In this document: piece by piece, positions 1-9,202 of the stretch
Layout of the letters: each line of letters begins with the position of its first letter
Numbering within the stretch: the stretch's first letter is position 1
Position numbers and translations under genes: made by a program
The notes under the pieces: generated by a model
What the model saw: the letters and a program-made list of their open reading frames with translations, nothing else
Databases searched by the model: none
Told to the model about the DNA's origin: nothing
Assembly: GCF_020166495.1 (NCBI RefSeq)
Contig: NZ_JAINZS010000005.1
Location: 310,001 to 374,000 of the forward strand
Length of the DNA: 64,000 nt
DNA from: Robertkochia aurantiaca
Lineage (GTDB): Bacteria; Bacteroidota; Bacteroidia; Flavobacteriales; Flavobacteriaceae
Direction: 5' to 3'

Positions 1-39
1 AAATGAAACTTTTTGTTTTATTTTGAAAAGTATCCGCTT

Positions 40-47
40 TATTTTTG
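40..47 (+). promoter_or_regulatory. Bacteroidota -7 promoter element upstream of lysA
   Basis: The octamer TATTTTTG matches the TAnnTTTG -7 consensus of Bacteroidota promoters and lies about 50 bases before the lysA start. TTTG words occur upstream at 12-15 and 22-25, but neither has the usual 19-21 base spacing, so only the -7 element is a clean match. Confidence 0.5.
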
Positions 48-56
48 CCCGAAACC

Positions 57-98
57 ATGAACCAAACTACTTTTACAACCGTTAAAAAATTACAGTGA
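57..98 (+). CDS. Short leader ORF (13 codons) overlapping the lysA start
   Basis: An ATG at 57 opens a 13-codon reading frame (MNQTTFTTVKKLQ) whose TGA stop at 96-98 overlaps the lysA ATG at 98-100 in the arrangement TGATG. That geometry permits translational coupling. The peptide contains two adjacent lysines just before the lysine biosynthesis gene, which suggests, but does not show, a regulatory leader. I see no convincing terminator/antiterminator pair. It could equally be a chance ORF in the 5' leader. Confidence 0.3.
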   Translation: MNQTTFTTVKKLQ

Positions 99-1333
99 TG
101 AAGAACAGTGACCTGATCAAAATAGCCGAAACCTATGGGTCTCCGGTATATGTATATGATGCCGAGAAGATTGTAAGCCAATATAACCGCTTATCGAACG
201 CGTTCAAAAATGTGAAGAGCCTTAAACTGAACTATGCCGTAAAGGCTTGTTCGAATATCAGCATACTCAAACTGCTTAACGGACTTGGAAGCGGCCTGGA
301 TACCGTATCCTGGCAGGAAGTGCAGTTGGGTCTTATGGCAGGATTCGATCCTTCTGATATCATATATACTCCGAACGGGGTTTCTCTGGAAGAAATCGAG
401 GAGGTTGCCGAACTCGGTGTGCAGATCAACATTGACAATCTCTCCATCCTGGAACAATTCGGAACCAAACATCCTGATGTCCCTGTTTGTATAAGAATCA
501 ATCCGCATGTCATGGCCGGAGGAAATTCGAATATATCTGTGGGTCATATCGATTCCAAATTCGGGATCAGCATTCATCAGATACCCCACCTTTTACGAAT
601 CGTAAAGAACACCGGTATGAGGGTAAACGGGATCCATATGCACACAGGAAGCGACATTCTGGATGTAGAAGTCTTTCTCTATGCTTCGGAGATCCTCTTT
701 GAAACAGCCAAGAACTTTGAAAATCTTGAATTCATCGACTTTGGTAGCGGATTCAAGGTTCCTTATAAAGAAGGGGATATCGAAACGAATATAGAGGAAC
801 TCGGCAAAAAGCTTACTCACAAGTTCAACGCTTTCTGCAAAGAAACCGGGAAAGACCTCACCCTGGCTTTCGAGCCGGGCAAATTTCTGGTCAGCGAATC
901 AGGCTATTTTATCACCAAGGTAAATGTGGTCAAACAAACCACCTCTACGGTTTTTGCCGGGGTGGACTCGGGCTTCAACCACCTGATCAGACCGATGCTG
1001 TACAACTCCTATCATGAGATCTTTAACCTTTCGAATCCGAAGGGGAAGGAGCGCTTCTATTCGGTGGTGGGATATATATGTGAGACCGATACTTTTGGCA
1101 GCAACCGTCGTATTAATGAAATCTCTGAAGGAGATCTGCTTTGTTTCAGAAATGCGGGAGCATACTGCTTTACCATGGCAAGTAATTATAATTCCAGATA
1201 TCGTCCGGCAGAGGTACTCTGGCACAAAGGAGAGGCTCATCTAATCAGACGCCGTGAAACCATGGAAGATATTACCCGGAATATGATCGAAGTAGACCTG
1301 GCCGGTAAAAAAAAAGAAGGACCAACTCGTTAA
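98..1333 (+). CDS. lysA: Diaminopimelate decarboxylase
   Basis: Predicted 411-residue cytoplasmic PLP enzyme that decarboxylates meso-diaminopimelate to L-lysine, the last step of the DAP pathway. The sequence has the fold-type III (alanine racemase-like) N-terminal barrel with the PLP lysine in YAVKAC (about residue 49), HTGSD and FGSGF phosphate-binding segments, an EPGKFLV stretch, and the C-terminal CETDTFG motif carrying the catalytic cysteine that completes the active site across the dimer. Length is normal for the family. An in-frame GTG lies one codon earlier at 95; I prefer the ATG at 98, which gives the usual flavobacterial N terminus MKNSDLI. It is preceded by a TAnnTTTG promoter element and a small overlapping leader ORF. 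The next gene starts about 100 bases downstream and need not be co-transcribed. Confidence 0.96.
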   Translation: MKNSDLIKIAETYGSPVYVYDAEKIVSQYNRLSNAFKNVKSLKLNYAVKACSNISILKLLNGLGSGLDTVSWQEVQLGLMAGFDPSDIIYTPNGVSLEEIEEVAELGVQINIDNLSILEQFGTKHPDVPVCIRINPHVMAGGNSNISVGHIDSKFGISIHQIPHLLRIVKNTGMRVNGIHMHTGSDILDVEVFLYASEILFETAKNFENLEFIDFGSGFKVPYKEGDIETNIEELGKKLTHKFNAFCKETGKDLTLAFEPGKFLVSESGYFITKVNVVKQTTSTVFAGVDSGFNHLIRPMLYNSYHEIFNLSNPKGKERFYSVVGYICETDTFGSNRRINEISEGDLLCFRNAGAYCFTMASNYNSRYRPAEVLWHKGEAHLIRRRETMEDITRNMIEVDLAGKKKEGPTR

Positions 1334-1429
1334 TTCATAGGTAACCGGTATGCTGTAAAGAACAGACGCAGGCATAAGGAGGCATGATATTTGAATCATT
1401 CCTTATATTTACGTCTAATTCTCATTATT

Positions 1430-1945
1430 ATGAAATACGCCCTGATTACCTTTCTTACGATGTTGACAGCTGTCACCGCCCATTCCCAGGAAATCAAATG
1501 GATGAGCTGGGATGAGGCCGTTGCTGCATCGGAGTCCAGCGAAAATCCGAAAAAGATATTCATCGATGTGTATACCGACTGGTGCGGATGGTGCAAACGT
1601 ATGGACAAAGACACTTTCAATGATCCCGAGGTTGCCGCATATATGAAAGAGCATTTTTATATGGTGAAATTTGACGCTGAAGGAAAGGAAGACGTCACCT
1701 ATAAAGGCCGTACTTACAGCTACGTACCGCAAGGACGCCGAGGCTATCATGAATTGGCTGCAGCACTTCTGCAGGGGCAACTCAGCTATCCTACTGTAGT
1801 ATTTTTGAATGAAAACCAGGAGATGCTCTCACCTGTACCCGGTTATATGAAACCAAAACAATTCATACCTATCGCCCGTTATTTCGGAGAGGATATTTAC
1901 AAGACCACCAAATGGGATGAATATCAGGCATCCCTGGACCAATAA
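1430..1945 (+). CDS. Exported thioredoxin-fold protein
   Basis: A 171-residue secreted or periplasmic thioredoxin-like protein. Residues 1-19 form a signal peptide ending in AHSQ. The mature part has the redox motif DWCGWCKRM (CxxC with Gly-Trp between the cysteines) and a cis-proline segment LSYPTVVF, as in Thioredoxin_7-type proteins that reduce or isomerise disulfides in the periplasm. The frame is open upstream to a TTG at 1391, but the ATG at 1430 starts right at the signal peptide and is preferred. The next gene begins 11 bases after the stop, so the two are probably co-transcribed. The client protein is unknown. Confidence 0.85.
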   Translation: MKYALITFLTMLTAVTAHSQEIKWMSWDEAVAASESSENPKKIFIDVYTDWCGWCKRMDKDTFNDPEVAAYMKEHFYMVKFDAEGKEDVTYKGRTYSYVPQGRRGYHELAAALLQGQLSYPTVVFLNENQEMLSPVPGYMKPKQFIPIARYFGEDIYKTTKWDEYQASLDQ

Positions 1946-1956
1946 CCACCCTTTAC

Positions 1957-3096
1957 ATGAAACCAACCTATGCACTGTTAGCTGCCATCCTTTTATTACA
2001 GACGGGATGCCAGGAACGAACAACACAAAACTCATTGGAAACTGCACTGGAAACCGAATCCCCCGTTATTCAGGAAGTCATGCAGGAACCTGAAAAATAC
2101 GAACTCCAGATCCTGCTTACCACGGTCGACCGAAAAGGTGATTCGGTAATTCTCACCGATCATAATTTTGGAGTAGATGACTCCCGTTATTTCTATCCGG
2201 CCAGTACAGTCAAACTTCCTGCAGCCATTCTTGCTCTTGAAAAGCTGGAAGAATTGGAATCGTATGATCGCAACACGCCATTTTATATGGAAGGCGATAC
2301 TGTTCAAACGACCATCGGGAGGGAAATAGAAAAGATCTTTGCTGTGAGTGACAATGATTCGTTTAATCTTTTATATGAATTCGTCGGTCCGGAGGTCATG
2401 AATCAAAAACTCCGGGAAAAAGGTATCTCCGATGTGCGTATAGTACACAGGCTTTCTGTAGCAGACGCCGACAATCCCAATACAAGAACCCTCATATTTC
2501 AAAAAAACGACAGCACCCTGGCAGAGTTTCCGGGATCCTTCAATAACATACCCGAAAAACCTGCCCTTACCTCTGTATTCAAGGGAAAAGGGTATATGTC
2601 GGGAGACTCCCTGATCACAGAGCCTATGGATTTTTCATCCAAGAACTATTTACCCCTGGGCAGTTCACATGCCATTATGAAGAGGCTGTTCTTCCCCACA
2701 CAGTTCGATTCTTCTGAAAGATTTCACCTATCGGAAGAAGACATGTTGTTTCTTCAAAGAACGATGCGTTCCACTCCCTCAGACCTGGGTTATTCAAAAG
2801 ATGAATACCATGACAGTTATGTTAAATTCTTCTTATACGGTGACAGCAAGGAAGACATCCCCGATCATATCGAAATCTATAATAAGGAAGGGGACGCCTA
2901 TGGTTACCTCACCGATATCGCCTACATCAAAGACACAAAAAACGGGGTGGAATTTATTTTATCTGCAACCATACACGTAAATGAAAATCGTATTTACAAC
3001 GATAACAATTACCAGTATGATTCAATTGGCAAACCTTTCTTTGCCGAACTCGGAAGACAGATACACCAGGCTGAAATACAGAAAGATAAATCTTAA
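1957..3096 (+). CDS. Serine hydrolase lipoprotein, class A beta-lactamase-like
   Basis: A 379-residue lipoprotein: the signal peptide ends in LLLQTGC, a lipobox that places the mature N-terminal cysteine in the envelope. The body matches the class A beta-lactamase/transpeptidase-like fold (Beta-lactamase2 type). A PASTVKLP segment gives the SxxK nucleophile motif, and VSDNDSFN gives the SDN-like second motif. A clear KTG triad is not visible, so real beta-lactamase activity is doubtful. Many Bacteroidota proteins of this kind are annotated only as serine hydrolases and may act on peptidoglycan or esters. It follows the thioredoxin-like gene by 11 bases and probably shares its transcript. Confidence 0.75.
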   Translation: MKPTYALLAAILLLQTGCQERTTQNSLETALETESPVIQEVMQEPEKYELQILLTTVDRKGDSVILTDHNFGVDDSRYFYPASTVKLPAAILALEKLEELESYDRNTPFYMEGDTVQTTIGREIEKIFAVSDNDSFNLLYEFVGPEVMNQKLREKGISDVRIVHRLSVADADNPNTRTLIFQKNDSTLAEFPGSFNNIPEKPALTSVFKGKGYMSGDSLITEPMDFSSKNYLPLGSSHAIMKRLFFPTQFDSSERFHLSEEDMLFLQRTMRSTPSDLGYSKDEYHDSYVKFFLYGDSKEDIPDHIEIYNKEGDAYGYLTDIAYIKDTKNGVEFILSATIHVNENRIYNDNNYQYDSIGKPFFAELGRQIHQAEIQKDKS

Positions 3097-3185
3097 CAAA
3101 CCGAAGTCTCTATTCAAAAAAATAATATTTCCAAAAACCTGATCTTTGGTATTTTTCGTATCTTCAGGGGAAAAGCATCCAACCA

Positions 3186-3698
3186 ATGAGCAGCGTTGAT
3201 TTTACTCGCTTCACCAAAAAAATCTACATAAAAGCTCCACTGCCAAAGATCTATTGGTCATGGTCTACCGAAGAGGGTATCACCTCCTGGTTTCTGAGAG
3301 CAGCCGATTTTACCAGAAACGATAAACGTCTGAAACCGCATGAACCGGTCAGGGAAGGCGACACCTATACCTGGATGTGGTACAATTGGGACGGGAGTGA
3401 AAACGGAAAGGTCTTAGCAGCAAACCAGACCGATCATCTGGTGTATTCATTTGCTGATAGCTGCCAGGTTGCCATTGACCTGAAGGAAGAACATGGTAAG
3501 GTATTACTTACCCTGCATCAATTCAACATCCCGACCGATGATCAAAGCAAACAGGATATCTTTACAGGCTGCAGTAATGGCTGGACTTTCTGGCTTACCA
3601 ATCTGAAAGCTTACATGGAGCATGGCATTCTGCTCAACGAAACCCATGTCGACCTCAGTGATGATGAGTCAGCTCCTTTTGAATTCGTCAATATGTAA
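3186..3698 (+). CDS. START-like / AHSA1-type SRPBCC domain protein
   Basis: A 170-residue cytoplasmic protein without signal peptide or membrane segment. The pattern FTKKIYIKAPLPKIYWSW at the N terminus, then EEGITSWF, followed by a beta-rich body and a C-terminal helix ending in WLTNLKAYMEHG, is that of the SRPBCC superfamily (activator of Hsp90 ATPase-like, helix-grip fold). These proteins bind hydrophobic ligands in a cavity; the ligand here is unknown. It sits about 90 bases after the serine hydrolase gene and 90 before the S9 peptidase. Confidence 0.75.
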   Translation: MSSVDFTRFTKKIYIKAPLPKIYWSWSTEEGITSWFLRAADFTRNDKRLKPHEPVREGDTYTWMWYNWDGSENGKVLAANQTDHLVYSFADSCQVAIDLKEEHGKVLLTLHQFNIPTDDQSKQDIFTGCSNGWTFWLTNLKAYMEHGILLNETHVDLSDDESAPFEFVNM

Positions 3699-3790
3699 AT
3701 CTGCTCAGCCTTTTCTTCCCCGGGGAAAGCCACGAACTTCAGAATAAATTCATAGCTTTATTGCTACCTAAAACTATAGCAATACCACAT

Positions 3791-6487
3791 ATGAAAAGAT
3801 CTCGTTTTGGCATTCTACTTTTTGCCATTTTCACCATGCCCTTTCTGCAGGCACAGGACAAAACCGAAGATAAGGACAAATGGACTCCCGAAGACATCAT
3901 TAACACAGAATACATGTCTGATGTAAGCTTCTCCCATGACGGAGCGAAGATCATCTGGACAAAACGCAGGGCTGCTGAGGAAAAAGATAAGTTCGTCAAT
4001 GACATCTATCTCACACGCCTGGGAGAAGACCCGGTTACCACCAGAATGACTTCAAGGGATGAAAATGATTACAACCCGGTTTTCTCTAAAGATGATCAAA
4101 CGGTATTCTTTCTTTCATCACGAGATGAAGGAAAAAAATTATGGAAAATATCTCTGATGGGCGGAGAGGCCGAAGAAGTACATGAATTTGAGAACGGGAT
4201 CTCCTCGCTCAGATTTTTAAACGACTCCACCTTTTTATTTATCAGTTCTGAAGGAAAAACGCTGAGAGAGCAAAAGTTAAAAGAGGAAAAAGACAATGTG
4301 ATCGTGGTGGAAGACACTGCCACCTGGAAACCGAAAAGGGTATACAGCTTTAACCTGAAAAGCAAATCGATTTCAAGACTGACCGAAAACGACAAACCCG
4401 TAAGTGATTACCAGGTATCTGATAACGGACAATGGATGATCTATGAAGTTCAACAGGGAATAAGTTTCGCAGCAGACGCACGCAAAGACCCGATCTATTT
4501 TTTGAAGAATCTCAGAACCGGAGAGGTCACTCAAATTCTTAAAAATCTCGAGTTCCCCTCCTACTCTTTCGAGTTCGATCATGAAAACGAAGGCTTTTAC
4601 TTCATCTCTTCCTTTGCTAATGATCCCGAGTGGAACGGTGCGGGCATCAATGAATTATACTATTTCAGCCTGGAAGGCATGGAACTTCAGAAGGTTCCAC
4701 TTGACTGGGAATACGGGCTTAGCAGAGGAGGTTTCGAATTGGCCGGCGAAAACCTGCTTGTTTCCCTGGCTAACCGGGCAACCAACAAGACCATGCTGCT
4801 TTCCAGAAAGGGTTCTTCCTGGAACCTGGATGAACTGGATACCCCTCATTCTGATGAGCATATCGGGGTAATGGCGGTATCAGAAGATGGTGGCAAGGTA
4901 GCATATATGTATTCAACGGCTTCTACCCTGCCTGAATATTATCTTGCAGAAATGAAAGGAAGCAGGTTCAGAAATGAAAGAACGCTTACAGAACTGAATG
5001 AGTCGCTGAAGAAAAAACCACGCACCAAAAGTGAAGTGATCACCTGGAAGGGATACCGGGATGAGGAAGTTACAGGAATATTATATTATCCGCTTGACTA
5101 TGAAGAAGGAAAGCGTTATCCGCTGGTTCTTTCCATTCATGGCGGGCCTTCCAGCCAGGATACCGATTCGTGGAGCGAGCGTTGGAGCACCTATCCGAAT
5201 ATCCTTGCTCAAAAGGGAGCTTTCGTACTCAAACCGAACTATCATGGCTCAGCCAATCACGGTCTCGCCTATGTGGAAGCGATCAAAGGAAACTATTATG
5301 AACCGGAACTGGAAGACATCACCAAAGGTATACAACACCTTTCTGAACAAGGAATGATCGACACCGATAAACTGGGAACCATGGGCTGGTCGAACGGAGC
5401 GATCCTGACCACCATGCTCACAGTTCGTTATCCGGATATGTTCCGGGTAGCCGCTGCCGGTGCCGGTGATGTGAACTGGACCTCTGATTATGGCACCTGT
5501 AGTTTCGGGGTAAGCTTTGATCAAAGTTACTTCGGAGGTGCTCCGTGGGATGACACCGAAGGTAAAACCTATAACGAAAATTATATCATCAAATCTCCCC
5601 TTTTCGAAATGGAAAAGGTCAAAACACCGACCATCATATTCCATGGAAGCGAAGATCGTGCTGTACCACGTGACCAGGGATGGGAATATTACAGAGCCCT
5701 GCAACAGATAGGACAAGCCCCTGTGCGCTTCCTTTGGTTTCCGGGACAACCTCACGGTCTTCAGAAGATCACCCATCAGAAGCGAAAAATGAAGGAAGAG
5801 CTCAGGTGGATAGAAACCTATCTCTTCGAAGAAGAGAAAGAAGAAAATGAAGCTTTTAAGGAAGACAGTCCGCTGGCACAGGCCATCAAGGTGAGCGAAT
5901 TTAAATCAGATGGCGGTCGTTACGGGCTGCTCTTCGAAGGAACACTGATACCGGAAACTCAGGCGGTCAAAAAAGATTCCATAGCAATTGGTGTTTTCGA
6001 ACTGACCCATGCACAATATCAGGCTTTTGACAGTGATCATTCTTTCCCGGCCGGACTGGATAACTACCCTGTTGAACTCAGCAGGGAACAAGCCGGGGAT
6101 TATCTGAACTGGCTTTCGGAACTCACAGGAAAAACCTGGCGTATGCCTTCTGCCGGTGAAGCTGAGGATCTTCACAAAAAGGCTATGAAGGCCGCCGCAA
6201 AAAAGGCCAACACCTTGAATTACTGGGCCGGTTATGACATTACCTATGACGAGATCGAAGCCCTGAAAGCAAAGGTCAAAAAACACAATGTTGAATTGCT
6301 CAAGAAAGTCGGTAAGTACAAAGCAGGAAAAATCGGAGACGCCACCGTTTATGATCTGGGTGGAAATCTTGCTGAATTTTATTCCGATGGGATTTATGAT
6401 CTCAGCGCCTATGACTATTTCGACTCAGCCGAACAAAAGATGAAAGATTCTGAACACGTAGGCCTTCGGGTGATCGAAGAACTGTAG
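3791..6487 (+). CDS. Exported S9 family peptidase fused to a SUMF/FGE-like domain
   Basis: An 898-residue secreted serine peptidase of the prolyl oligopeptidase/acylaminoacyl-peptidase family. Residues 1-20 form a signal peptide (ends QAQ). Residues 25-400 look like a WD40-type beta-propeller that gates access to the active site; residues 430-680 are the alpha/beta hydrolase with Ser534 in GWSNGA, Asp622 in HGSEDR and His655 in GQPHGL. From about residue 690 to the end lies an extra domain with hallmarks of the formylglycine-generating-enzyme/SUMF family (FELTHAQYQAF, DYLNWLSELTGKTWRMPS, DLGGNLAEF, terminal VGLRV). It has no cysteine, so it cannot be an active FGE; a binding or structural role is likely. 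An upstream in-frame TTG at 3761 is rejected because the signal peptide starts at 3791. Another S9 peptidase follows. Confidence 0.9.
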   Translation: MKRSRFGILLFAIFTMPFLQAQDKTEDKDKWTPEDIINTEYMSDVSFSHDGAKIIWTKRRAAEEKDKFVNDIYLTRLGEDPVTTRMTSRDENDYNPVFSKDDQTVFFLSSRDEGKKLWKISLMGGEAEEVHEFENGISSLRFLNDSTFLFISSEGKTLREQKLKEEKDNVIVVEDTATWKPKRVYSFNLKSKSISRLTENDKPVSDYQVSDNGQWMIYEVQQGISFAADARKDPIYFLKNLRTGEVTQILKNLEFPSYSFEFDHENEGFYFISSFANDPEWNGAGINELYYFSLEGMELQKVPLDWEYGLSRGGFELAGENLLVSLANRATNKTMLLSRKGSSWNLDELDTPHSDEHIGVMAVSEDGGKVAYMYSTASTLPEYYLAEMKGSRFRNERTLTELNESLKKKPRTKSEVITWKGYRDEEVTGILYYPLDYEEGKRYPLVLSIHGGPSSQDTDSWSERWSTYPNILAQKGAFVLKPNYHGSANHGLAYVEAIKGNYYEPELEDITKGIQHLSEQGMIDTDKLGTMGWSNGAILTTMLTVRYPDMFRVAAAGAGDVNWTSDYGTCSFGVSFDQSYFGGAPWDDTEGKTYNENYIIKSPLFEMEKVKTPTIIFHGSEDRAVPRDQGWEYYRALQQIGQAPVRFLWFPGQPHGLQKITHQKRKMKEELRWIETYLFEEEKEENEAFKEDSPLAQAIKVSEFKSDGGRYGLLFEGTLIPETQAVKKDSIAIGVFELTHAQYQAFDSDHSFPAGLDNYPVELSREQAGDYLNWLSELTGKTWRMPSAGEAEDLHKKAMKAAAKKANTLNYWAGYDITYDEIEALKAKVKKHNVELLKKVGKYKAGKIGDATVYDLGGNLAEFYSDGIYDLSAYDYFDSAEQKMKDSEHVGLRVIEEL

Positions 6488-6508
6488 CTTTTACCTAACA
6501 GATTTGAC

Positions 6509-6536
6509 AAAGGGAGGGAATTTACCCTCCCTTTTT
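6509..6536 (+). terminator. Rho-independent terminator after S9 peptidase
   Basis: A perfect stem AAGGGAGGG/CCCTCCCTT with a six-base loop is followed by a T run, 20 bases after the stop codon of the S9-SUMF gene. Confidence 0.85.
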
Positions 6537-6605
6537 GTATGAGGTGAAGCGACTTAGGTGCAGATTTTTCTTAAATTTAAAAGAACTAATCAAAAATCAC
6601 GCTGT

Positions 6606-8627
6606 ATGAAGACCACCTTCGCATTCCTGTTCTTATTTCTAACCCTTTCCTATTCAGTTGGGGCCCAACCCGCAGAGAAACTGCAACTCACCGACATCTA
6701 CGACCTGGAGTATGTTTCCAACCCCCAAATTTCACCTGACGGAAAAAAAATCGTGTATGTAAGGAATTTTAAAGATATCATGACCGATCAAAACCTGTCA
6801 AACCTATGGATGGTTAACAGTGACGGCACCAATAACAGACCGCTAACCACGGGAAACCATGTGGCTGTTCAGCCGGTTTGGTCCCATGATGGCTCCAAAC
6901 TTTTGTTTAAATCAAATATGCAGGATGAGAAAATGAAGATCTTTCTTATGTGGGTCGACAGCAGGGAGATGTATCCGATCACCCAAACCACCCGGGCCCC
7001 TTCATCTTACAGCTGGTCCTGGAACGACGAGAAGATCGCCTTTAATATGTTTGTTCCCGAGGAAGGTGCAAAGTTGTTCAGCATGCCTCAAAAACCTGCA
7101 GGCGCTGAGTGGAAGGCAGACCCGAAATACATCGATGAGATGAATTATCGTTCTGACGGAGCGGGATATGTAAAAGCCGGTCATTCGCAGTTGTTTATCA
7201 TCGATGCCGAGGGAGGATCCCCGCGGCAGCTTACCCATAGTGCCTTTGATCATGGTACACCGGTTTTCAGCCGGGATGACAGCAGCCTTATCTTCAGCGC
7301 TAACCTTCACGAAAATCAGGAGATGGAGCCTCTGAACAGCGAACTTTACACATACGATCTCTCTGATGGAACAATTACTGCCCTTACCGACCGTTTCGGA
7401 CCCGACAGCGATCCGGCGGTTTCGAAATCAGGTGCAGGTATCGCTTATATCGGTTTTGACGACCGTTTTCAGGGGCATCAGCAAAGCGAATTGTATGTCA
7501 TTCAGGAGGAATCAGAGCCGAAATTACTCACCGGCGATCTGGATTTCAGCGTAAGTGATCCGCAGTGGGATGAAAAAGGTAACGGAGTCTACTTTCAGTA
7601 TACCGAAAAAGGAGAAACCAAGGTCGGTTACGTCAGTCTGAACGGAAAGACCAGAACCCTAGTCGGAAACCTTGGAGGCTTATCCCTGGGCAGACCTTAT
7701 AACCAGGGAGACTACCATGTCTCTGAAAACGATGTGATCGCCTTTACCCTTGGAACTCCTGAACATCCTGCAGACCTTGCTGTCTGGAACCGTGGAGATG
7801 TCAAACGAATCACCCACCTGAACAAAGATCTGTTCTCCTATCGTAAACTGGGGCAGGTACAGGAGATCTGGTGGAAGTCATCATACGATCAAAGGGACGT
7901 TCAGGGATGGATCATTACACCACCCGATTTTGATCCGTCAAAAAAATACCCCATGATCCTTGAAATTCACGGCGGGCCCTTTCTCAGTTACGGCTCGGTC
8001 TTCTCTGCTGAATTACAGCTGATGGCAGCCAAGGGCTACGTGGTACTCTATGCAAATCCGAGAGGCAGTACCAGTTATGGAGAAGAATTTGCGAACCTCA
8101 TACATCATGATTATCCGAATCACGATTACGAAGACCTGATGTCGGGAGTAGATGCCGTGATCGGTAAAGGATTTGTGGATCCGGAGCGTTTATTTGTGAC
8201 CGGGGGAAGCGGAGGAGGCGTTCTGACCGCCTGGATCGTAGGAAAAACAGATCGTTTTTCGGGAGCAGTGGTGGCCAAGCCTGTGATCAACTGGTACAGC
8301 TTTGTGCTGTATGCAGATAATCCCGGTTTCTTCTATAAATACTGGTTCCCGTCAAAACCATGGGAAGATCCGCAACACTATATGGATCGCTCGCCTTTGA
8401 GTTATGTCGCTAACGTTACCACCCCTACAATGTTACTCACTGGAGAAGAAGATTACAGAACACCGATCGCAGAGTCAGAGCAGTTCTATGCAGCTTTAAA
8501 GCTAGAGGGAGTTGAAACGGCCATGGTACGCATACCCGGTGCTTCACACGGAATCGCCAGCAAGCCCAGCAACCTGATCGCTAAGGTGGCTGCAATCCTG
8601 GCCTGGTTCGAAAAGCACGATAAATAA
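6606..8627 (+). CDS. Exported S9 family peptidase (prolyl oligopeptidase family)
   Basis: A 673-residue secreted serine peptidase. The signal peptide ends in VGAQ at about residue 21. An N-terminal beta-propeller built of TolB/WD40-like repeats (for example SPDGKKIVYVR, WSHDGSKLLF, FSRDDSSLIF) precedes an alpha/beta hydrolase with Ser535 in GGSGGG, Asp616 in GEEDYRTP and His648 in GASHGI. Members usually cut dipeptides or acylated residues from short peptides, consistent with protein-based nutrition. The ATG at 6606 is preferred over an earlier TTG/ATG-like start at 6558 because it begins the signal peptide. It is separated by a strong terminator from the preceding S9-SUMF paralogue, so the two have separate transcripts. 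Confidence 0.93.
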   Translation: MKTTFAFLFLFLTLSYSVGAQPAEKLQLTDIYDLEYVSNPQISPDGKKIVYVRNFKDIMTDQNLSNLWMVNSDGTNNRPLTTGNHVAVQPVWSHDGSKLLFKSNMQDEKMKIFLMWVDSREMYPITQTTRAPSSYSWSWNDEKIAFNMFVPEEGAKLFSMPQKPAGAEWKADPKYIDEMNYRSDGAGYVKAGHSQLFIIDAEGGSPRQLTHSAFDHGTPVFSRDDSSLIFSANLHENQEMEPLNSELYTYDLSDGTITALTDRFGPDSDPAVSKSGAGIAYIGFDDRFQGHQQSELYVIQEESEPKLLTGDLDFSVSDPQWDEKGNGVYFQYTEKGETKVGYVSLNGKTRTLVGNLGGLSLGRPYNQGDYHVSENDVIAFTLGTPEHPADLAVWNRGDVKRITHLNKDLFSYRKLGQVQEIWWKSSYDQRDVQGWIITPPDFDPSKKYPMILEIHGGPFLSYGSVFSAELQLMAAKGYVVLYANPRGSTSYGEEFANLIHHDYPNHDYEDLMSGVDAVIGKGFVDPERLFVTGGSGGGVLTAWIVGKTDRFSGAVVAKPVINWYSFVLYADNPGFFYKYWFPSKPWEDPQHYMDRSPLSYVANVTTPTMLLTGEEDYRTPIAESEQFYAALKLEGVETAMVRIPGASHGIASKPSNLIAKVAAILAWFEKHDK

Positions 8628-8713
8628 ATTAAAAGTCACTTATAAGTTTAATTTACTGATTGTCAGGTTTTTATTGTAAATTAATACTAAATAACACCAA
8701 AAATTCAATTACA

Positions 8714-9151
8714 ATGAAAACATTACGAACACTGACCCTTAGTCTTGGCCTGATCTTTATGGCCGGGATGCTCTACGCACAAGAACCTATGAAAGCTGAG
8801 AAGTACGATAATCCACAGTGGTACTATATCGTTTCTGTCGATTACGCGCCTGGTAAATACGATCAGGCAAAGAAATTTATAGAAGACTATTTTATAAAAG
8901 CCTCAGAAAAGGCAGGAACCTCCGGACCGGTCATGGCCCTGGAGATGAACAGCGGAACTTACGATGCCATGTATATCTGGCATATGAAAGATGGTCTTGA
9001 TGAAATGAACTGGAAAACCACCGCAGATGATGTGGAATGGTTTAAAGCCATGGCAGAGTTGGCAGGAGGCCAGGAAAAAGCTCAGGAGATCTGGCAGGAA
9101 TATCAAAGTCTGGTAAGCAGCAGTAAGGCTGAGCTTGCCCGTAAGCTTTAG
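8714..9151 (+). CDS. Small exported protein of unknown function
   Basis: A 145-residue protein with a signal peptide (cleavage near LYAQ, residue 21). The mature part begins WYYIVSVDYAPGKYDQA and continues with a helix and VMALEMNSGTYDAMYIWHM, a beta-alpha-beta arrangement that resembles dimeric alpha-beta barrel proteins (antibiotic biosynthesis monooxygenase or NIPSNAP-like), but I cannot assign it firmly. I do not recognise a function. An upstream frame extension to 8660 is rejected because the signal peptide begins at 8714. It ends just before a bidirectional-looking terminator. Confidence 0.75.
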   Translation: MKTLRTLTLSLGLIFMAGMLYAQEPMKAEKYDNPQWYYIVSVDYAPGKYDQAKKFIEDYFIKASEKAGTSGPVMALEMNSGTYDAMYIWHMKDGLDEMNWKTTADDVEWFKAMAELAGGQEKAQEIWQEYQSLVSSSKAELARKL

Positions 9152-9168
9152 AAAAAATTTGAAATTGT

Positions 9169-9202
9169 AAAGGCCGCAGTAGAAATATTGCGGCCATTTT
9201 TA
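9169..9202 (+). terminator. Terminator between convergent genes
   Basis: Stem GGCCGCA/TGCGGCC with a ten-base loop followed by ATTTTTA. The upstream side is flanked by AAA, so it could serve the plus-strand gene ending at 9151 and, more weakly, the minus-strand gene ending at 9203. Confidence 0.8.

Noticed and set aside
1957-3096. Acquired beta-lactamase resistance gene
   Set aside because: The SxxK and SDN-like motifs are present, but a KTG motif is not, and the gene sits among normal chromosomal genes with no mobile element; it is more likely a housekeeping serine hydrolase.
3716-3727. Palindrome TTCCCCGGGGAA
   Set aside because: A single 12-base palindrome between two genes without a T run or matching second site; too little to call an operator or terminator.
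6050-6487. Active formylglycine-generating enzyme
   Set aside because: The domain has SUMF-like motifs but no cysteine, so the copper-binding catalytic site is absent.
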